From a bacterium (lineage in GTDB: Bacteria; Bacteroidota; Bacteroidia; B-17B0; Aurantibacillaceae), in NCBI GenBank assembly GCA_027364695.1, contig DAHXOV010000350.1:1-8118 (forward strand): DNA of 8,118 nt, read 5' to 3'. Below the pieces are notes generated by a model, which saw only the letters and a program-made list of their open reading frames with translations, did not search any database and was not told the DNA's origin. Positions 5,777 to 8,118 of this stretch are shown in pieces (the stretch's first letter is position 1; every line of letters begins with the position of its first letter). The position numbers and the translations under genes were made by a program.

Positions 5777-6790
5777 ATGAAAAAAATTGTTTTACTCATC
5801 AATATAGGAAGTCCAGATACAATGAGTGTTTCAGATACGCGCCGGTATTTGAGAAAATTTTTAATGGATAAAAGAGTCATTGATATTTCTTTTGTTTTTA
5901 GATTCTTACTGGTGAATGGGATAATAGCCCCATTTCGCGCACCTAAAAGTTTGAAATCATATCAAAGAATTTTAATTCAAAATCAATCACCATTGATATA
6001 TTATTCGTATTTATTGAAAGATAAACTGCAACAAGTATTAGGAGAGCAATATGCAGTGAAGATAGCCATGATGTATGGGAAACCTTATTTAATAAATGTG
6101 TTACATGAAATAAAACAACAGCCTGTTTCAGATATCATTCTAGTGCCTTTATATCCGCAATATGCATCTTCTACAACAGGCTCTGCTTTGGAGATGGTGT
6201 TGAATAAAATTAAAAACTGGCAAGTCATTCCCAATATCAAAACAGTACATACTTTTTACAAAGAACAGGCATTTATTGATTTGTGGGTAAAACAAATAAA
6301 AAAGCATTTGCCACAGGAATATGATTTCATTTTATTTAGTTATCATGGTTTGCCTGAAAGGCAGATATATAAAGCAGATAATCAGTTTTCCGAAAAACAT
6401 TGCCATTTAAACGATTGCTGTAATACTTCTCGTTCAAAAAATGAATTTTGTTATAGATATAATTGCTTATATACTACAAGATTAATAGCAGATAGATTAG
6501 GAATAGATGAAAGCAAAATAGGAAGTTGTTTCCAATCAAGACTAGGGCAAGCAGAATGGCTCCAACCATACACTTCCAAATGCATTCAGGAATTATCAGG
6601 TCAAGGTATAAAAAAACTGGTAGTGATCTCGCCGGCTTTTGTTACCGATTGCTTAGAAACACTCTTTGAAATAGGCATAGAGTACGCAGAATTATTCAAA
6701 CATTTAGGGGGAAAAGAGTTGACCTTGATCCCTTCCTTGAATGCAGAAGAAGAGTGGGTAAAATTTTTATCTCAATTGCTTACGAAATAA
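5777..6790 (+). CDS. hemH: Ferrochelatase with a cysteine-rich insert
   Basis: This 337-residue enzyme inserts Fe2+ into a porphyrin in heme synthesis. The N-terminus KKIVLLINIGSPD is typical. PLYPQYASSTTG (124-135), the active-site His190 in FSYHGLPER, FQSRLGQAEWLQPYT (252-266) and SPAFVTDCLETLFEIG (285-300) with Glu294 are all in place. The segment after the catalytic His carries five cysteines (209, 214, 215, 225, 230) in HCx4CCx9Cx4C. Such internal cysteine clusters occur in a class of bacterial ferrochelatases reported to hold a [2Fe-2S] cluster; whether this one does is inference. The protoporphyrin or coproporphyrin route cannot be decided here. ATG 5777 is chosen; a start at 5738 would overlap lspA by 20 bases and add a basic extension not typical of the family. 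Its end overlaps convergent pssA by 11 bases. Confidence 0.96.
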   Translation: MKKIVLLINIGSPDTMSVSDTRRYLRKFLMDKRVIDISFVFRFLLVNGIIAPFRAPKSLKSYQRILIQNQSPLIYYSYLLKDKLQQVLGEQYAVKIAMMYGKPYLINVLHEIKQQPVSDIILVPLYPQYASSTTGSALEMVLNKIKNWQVIPNIKTVHTFYKEQAFIDLWVKQIKKHLPQEYDFILFSYHGLPERQIYKADNQFSEKHCHLNDCCNTSRSKNEFCYRYNCLYTTRLIADRLGIDESKIGSCFQSRLGQAEWLQPYTSKCIQELSGQGIKKLVVISPAFVTDCLETLFEIGIEYAELFKHLGGKELTLIPSLNAEEEWVKFLSQLLTK

Positions 6791-7514
6791 AATAATACCA
6801 AATAATTGACCAAAGTAAATACCACAACATCATCCAGAATAGAGCCATAGAACCGAATATCACACTTATGAAAACAATCCCCGCTAATAATATCCATTGA
6901 TGTTTTGTTTCATCCCATGTAAATTTTGAGAATTTGAATGCAATTAAACGTACAGGAAGCACTAATAATACAGAAGATAATATCGCAAATGCCCGTAAGT
7001 ATGTTACAGAGTAAATAATTCTTGAGAAGAATACAACGTTCCACTTTAATACTTCTGAGTGTTGGCTTATTTCTGGATCCTCATTCACAACAAATAACAA
7101 TAAAGATAATATCATCATTGCATTGGCAGGTGTAGGCAATCCAATAAAATGATAAGATTGACGGGCATCATGATTAAATTTGGCTAAACGAACAGCCGAA
7201 CATATTCCCACTGAAAAACAAAGATAATTCCATGTAGAGTGTTCTTGTTGTTCTGCCAAATGAAATAAAATCATGGAGGGTAAAAGTCCAAATGTTACAA
7301 GGTCTGCTAAACTATCTAAATCTTTTCCAATAGAAGATGGGGCATTCATCACTCTCGCTACAAATCCATCCGCAAAATCAGTAACGAGCCCGATGGCTAC
7401 TAAAATTAAGACGATGGTGTATTTTTCCTTGAATAAAGCATCAATAGCAATACTCCCACACAAAAGATTAACTAATGTAATGATATTAGGTATCCACAAG
7501 ATAATTCTTCGCAT
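6780..7514 (-). CDS. pssA: CDP-diacylglycerol--serine O-phosphatidyltransferase
   Basis: This 244-residue integral membrane enzyme makes phosphatidylserine from CDP-diacylglycerol and L-serine, the precursor of phosphatidylethanolamine. The CDP-alcohol phosphotransferase motif is complete: D46-x2-D49-G50-x2-A53-R54-x8-G63-x3-D67-x3-D71. PNIITLVNLLCG (9-20) and IGLPTPANAMM (124-134) are features of the serine-specific PssA branch. Hydrophobic helices run through most of the protein, with the last at about 207-243. That tail has Trp at 227, 231, 235 and 239, exactly four apart. The ATG lies one base after the stop of the phosphohexomutase gene, which implies co-transcription and coupled translation. 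The 3' end overlaps hemH by 11 bases tail to tail. Phosphatidylglycerophosphate synthase shares the core motif, but the surrounding sequence favours PssA. Confidence 0.93.
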   Translation of the reverse strand: MRRIILWIPNIITLVNLLCGSIAIDALFKEKYTIVLILVAIGLVTDFADGFVARVMNAPSSIGKDLDSLADLVTFGLLPSMILFHLAEQQEHSTWNYLCFSVGICSAVRLAKFNHDARQSYHFIGLPTPANAMMILSLLLFVVNEDPEISQHSEVLKWNVVFFSRIIYSVTYLRAFAILSSVLLVLPVRLIAFKFSKFTWDETKHQWILLAGIVFISVIFGSMALFWMMLWYLLWSIIWYYFIS

Positions 7515-7515
7515 T

Positions 7516-8118
7516 TTAGTTATTTAAAACAATATTTTTTACTGTATCTAATAGTTGAATAACATGCTCATAGGTATCACTTTCTCCGTAAATTCTGAGT
7601 AGTGGTTCTGTCCCACTTGTACGAAGCATCACCCATTGTTCTTTATCTAAAAAATATTTATATCCATCTATGATTTCAACATCTTTTATTTTATATGAAC
7701 CAAAGGACTGGTAGGCTCCATTTTTACAGTTATTGATAATTTTTTGTTTAAGTGATTCGTCAATATGTAAGTCATAACGATAATAGGAAAATTTCCCTGT
7801 AATTTTATACACATCTTGAATGAGTGCTTCTAATGTTCTTTTACTTTTAGCCATGTATTCCCATAAAGTGATGCCCATCCATATACCATCTCTTTCAGGA
7901 ATATGACCTTTGATAGCAAGGTCTCCGCTTTCTTCGCCACCTAACAAAACATCATCACTTATCATATAACCTGCAATGTGTTTGAACCCAATAGGCACAG
8001 TAATGACTTCCAGCCCAAGATGCTTGGCGAGCTTATGTAATCTTGGAGTGGTAGAAGTGGCAGTTACAATTTTTCCCCTCATTCGTTTTACTTCTGCCAG
8101 GTACTTTATAAGTAATAG
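7516..8118 (-). CDS. Phosphohexomutase (phosphoglucomutase/phosphomannomutase family), C-terminal part
   Basis: The last 200 codons of this gene are in the window; the frame is still open at 8118, so the catalytic-serine and metal-binding domains lie beyond the right edge. Visible features are the end of domain 3, with GGEESGDLAIKGHIPERDG as the sugar-recognition loop (visible residues about 60-78), preceded by IGFKHIAGYM. The C-terminal domain has the phosphate-binding loop RTSGTEPLLRIYGES at about 166-180. The family moves phosphate between C1 and C6 of hexose phosphates. The loop fits phosphoglucomutase/phosphomannomutase members; the exact sugar cannot be settled without the N-terminal half. 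An ATG at 8082 is internal, because homology (LLLIKYLAEVKR) continues upstream. The stop is one base before the pssA ATG. Confidence 0.9.
   Translation of the reverse strand, partial: LLLIKYLAEVKRMRGKIVTATSTTPRLHKLAKHLGLEVITVPIGFKHIAGYMISDDVLLGGEESGDLAIKGHIPERDGIWMGITLWEYMAKSKRTLEALIQDVYKITGKFSYYRYDLHIDESLKQKIINNCKNGAYQSFGSYKIKDVEIIDGYKYFLDKEQWVMLRTSGTEPLLRIYGESDTYEHVIQLLDTVKNIVLNN

Noticed and set aside
1..8118. A hidden mobile element, CRISPR array, tRNA/rRNA gene or defence system
   Set aside because: No transposase or integrase-like sequence, no regularly spaced repeats and no RNA gene pattern is visible; almost all the sequence is taken up by recognisable housekeeping genes.

Overview
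The window looks like ordinary chromosomal DNA from a member of the Bacteroidota (Bacteroidetes). This rests on four things: AT-rich sequence; starts without Shine-Dalgarno motifs and often preceded by A/T-rich stretches; copies of the Bacteroidota -7 promoter element TAnnTTTG just upstream of ahcY and pyrE; and family-specific gene forms and order (pyrE divergent from a NUDIX gene and coupled to a small SRPBCC gene, an LspA with a long insert between its catalytic aspartates, and a ferrochelatase with a cysteine-rich insert). I cannot name the genus.

Layout from left to right: (1) bases 1-239, + strand, carry the C-terminal end of an isoaspartyl peptidase / plant-type asparaginase. (2) A 64-base convergent gap follows. 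(3) A minus-strand block runs from 4183 down to 304: pyrE, SRPBCC protein (ATGA overlap), RluA-type pseudouridine synthase, class I SAM methyltransferase, then ahcY. Gaps are 15-41 bases or an overlap, and ahcY has its own -7 element. (4) A 42-base divergent promoter region separates pyrE from a + strand NUDIX hydrolase. (5) A 275-base stretch without a gene (4868-5142) holds two weak inverted repeats. (6) lspA and hemH lie in tandem on the + strand. (7) hemH converges on pssA, and their coding ends overlap by 11 bases. (8) pssA lies one base downstream of a phosphohexomutase gene that runs off the right edge.

The genes are mostly housekeeping: pyrimidine synthesis (pyrE), RNA modification (pseudouridine synthase), methyl-cycle recycling (ahcY, next to a methyltransferase of unknown substrate), lipoprotein maturation (lspA), heme synthesis (hemH), phospholipid synthesis (pssA) and sugar-phosphate metabolism (phosphohexomutase). 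I found no mobile element, CRISPR array, tRNA, rRNA or defence system, and no convincing new biological system. The points most worth a second look are a four-tryptophan ladder at the C-terminus of PssA, the cysteine-rich insert in HemH, a pyrE promoter so close to its start codon that the mRNA may be leaderless, and the translationally coupled SRPBCC protein of unknown role.
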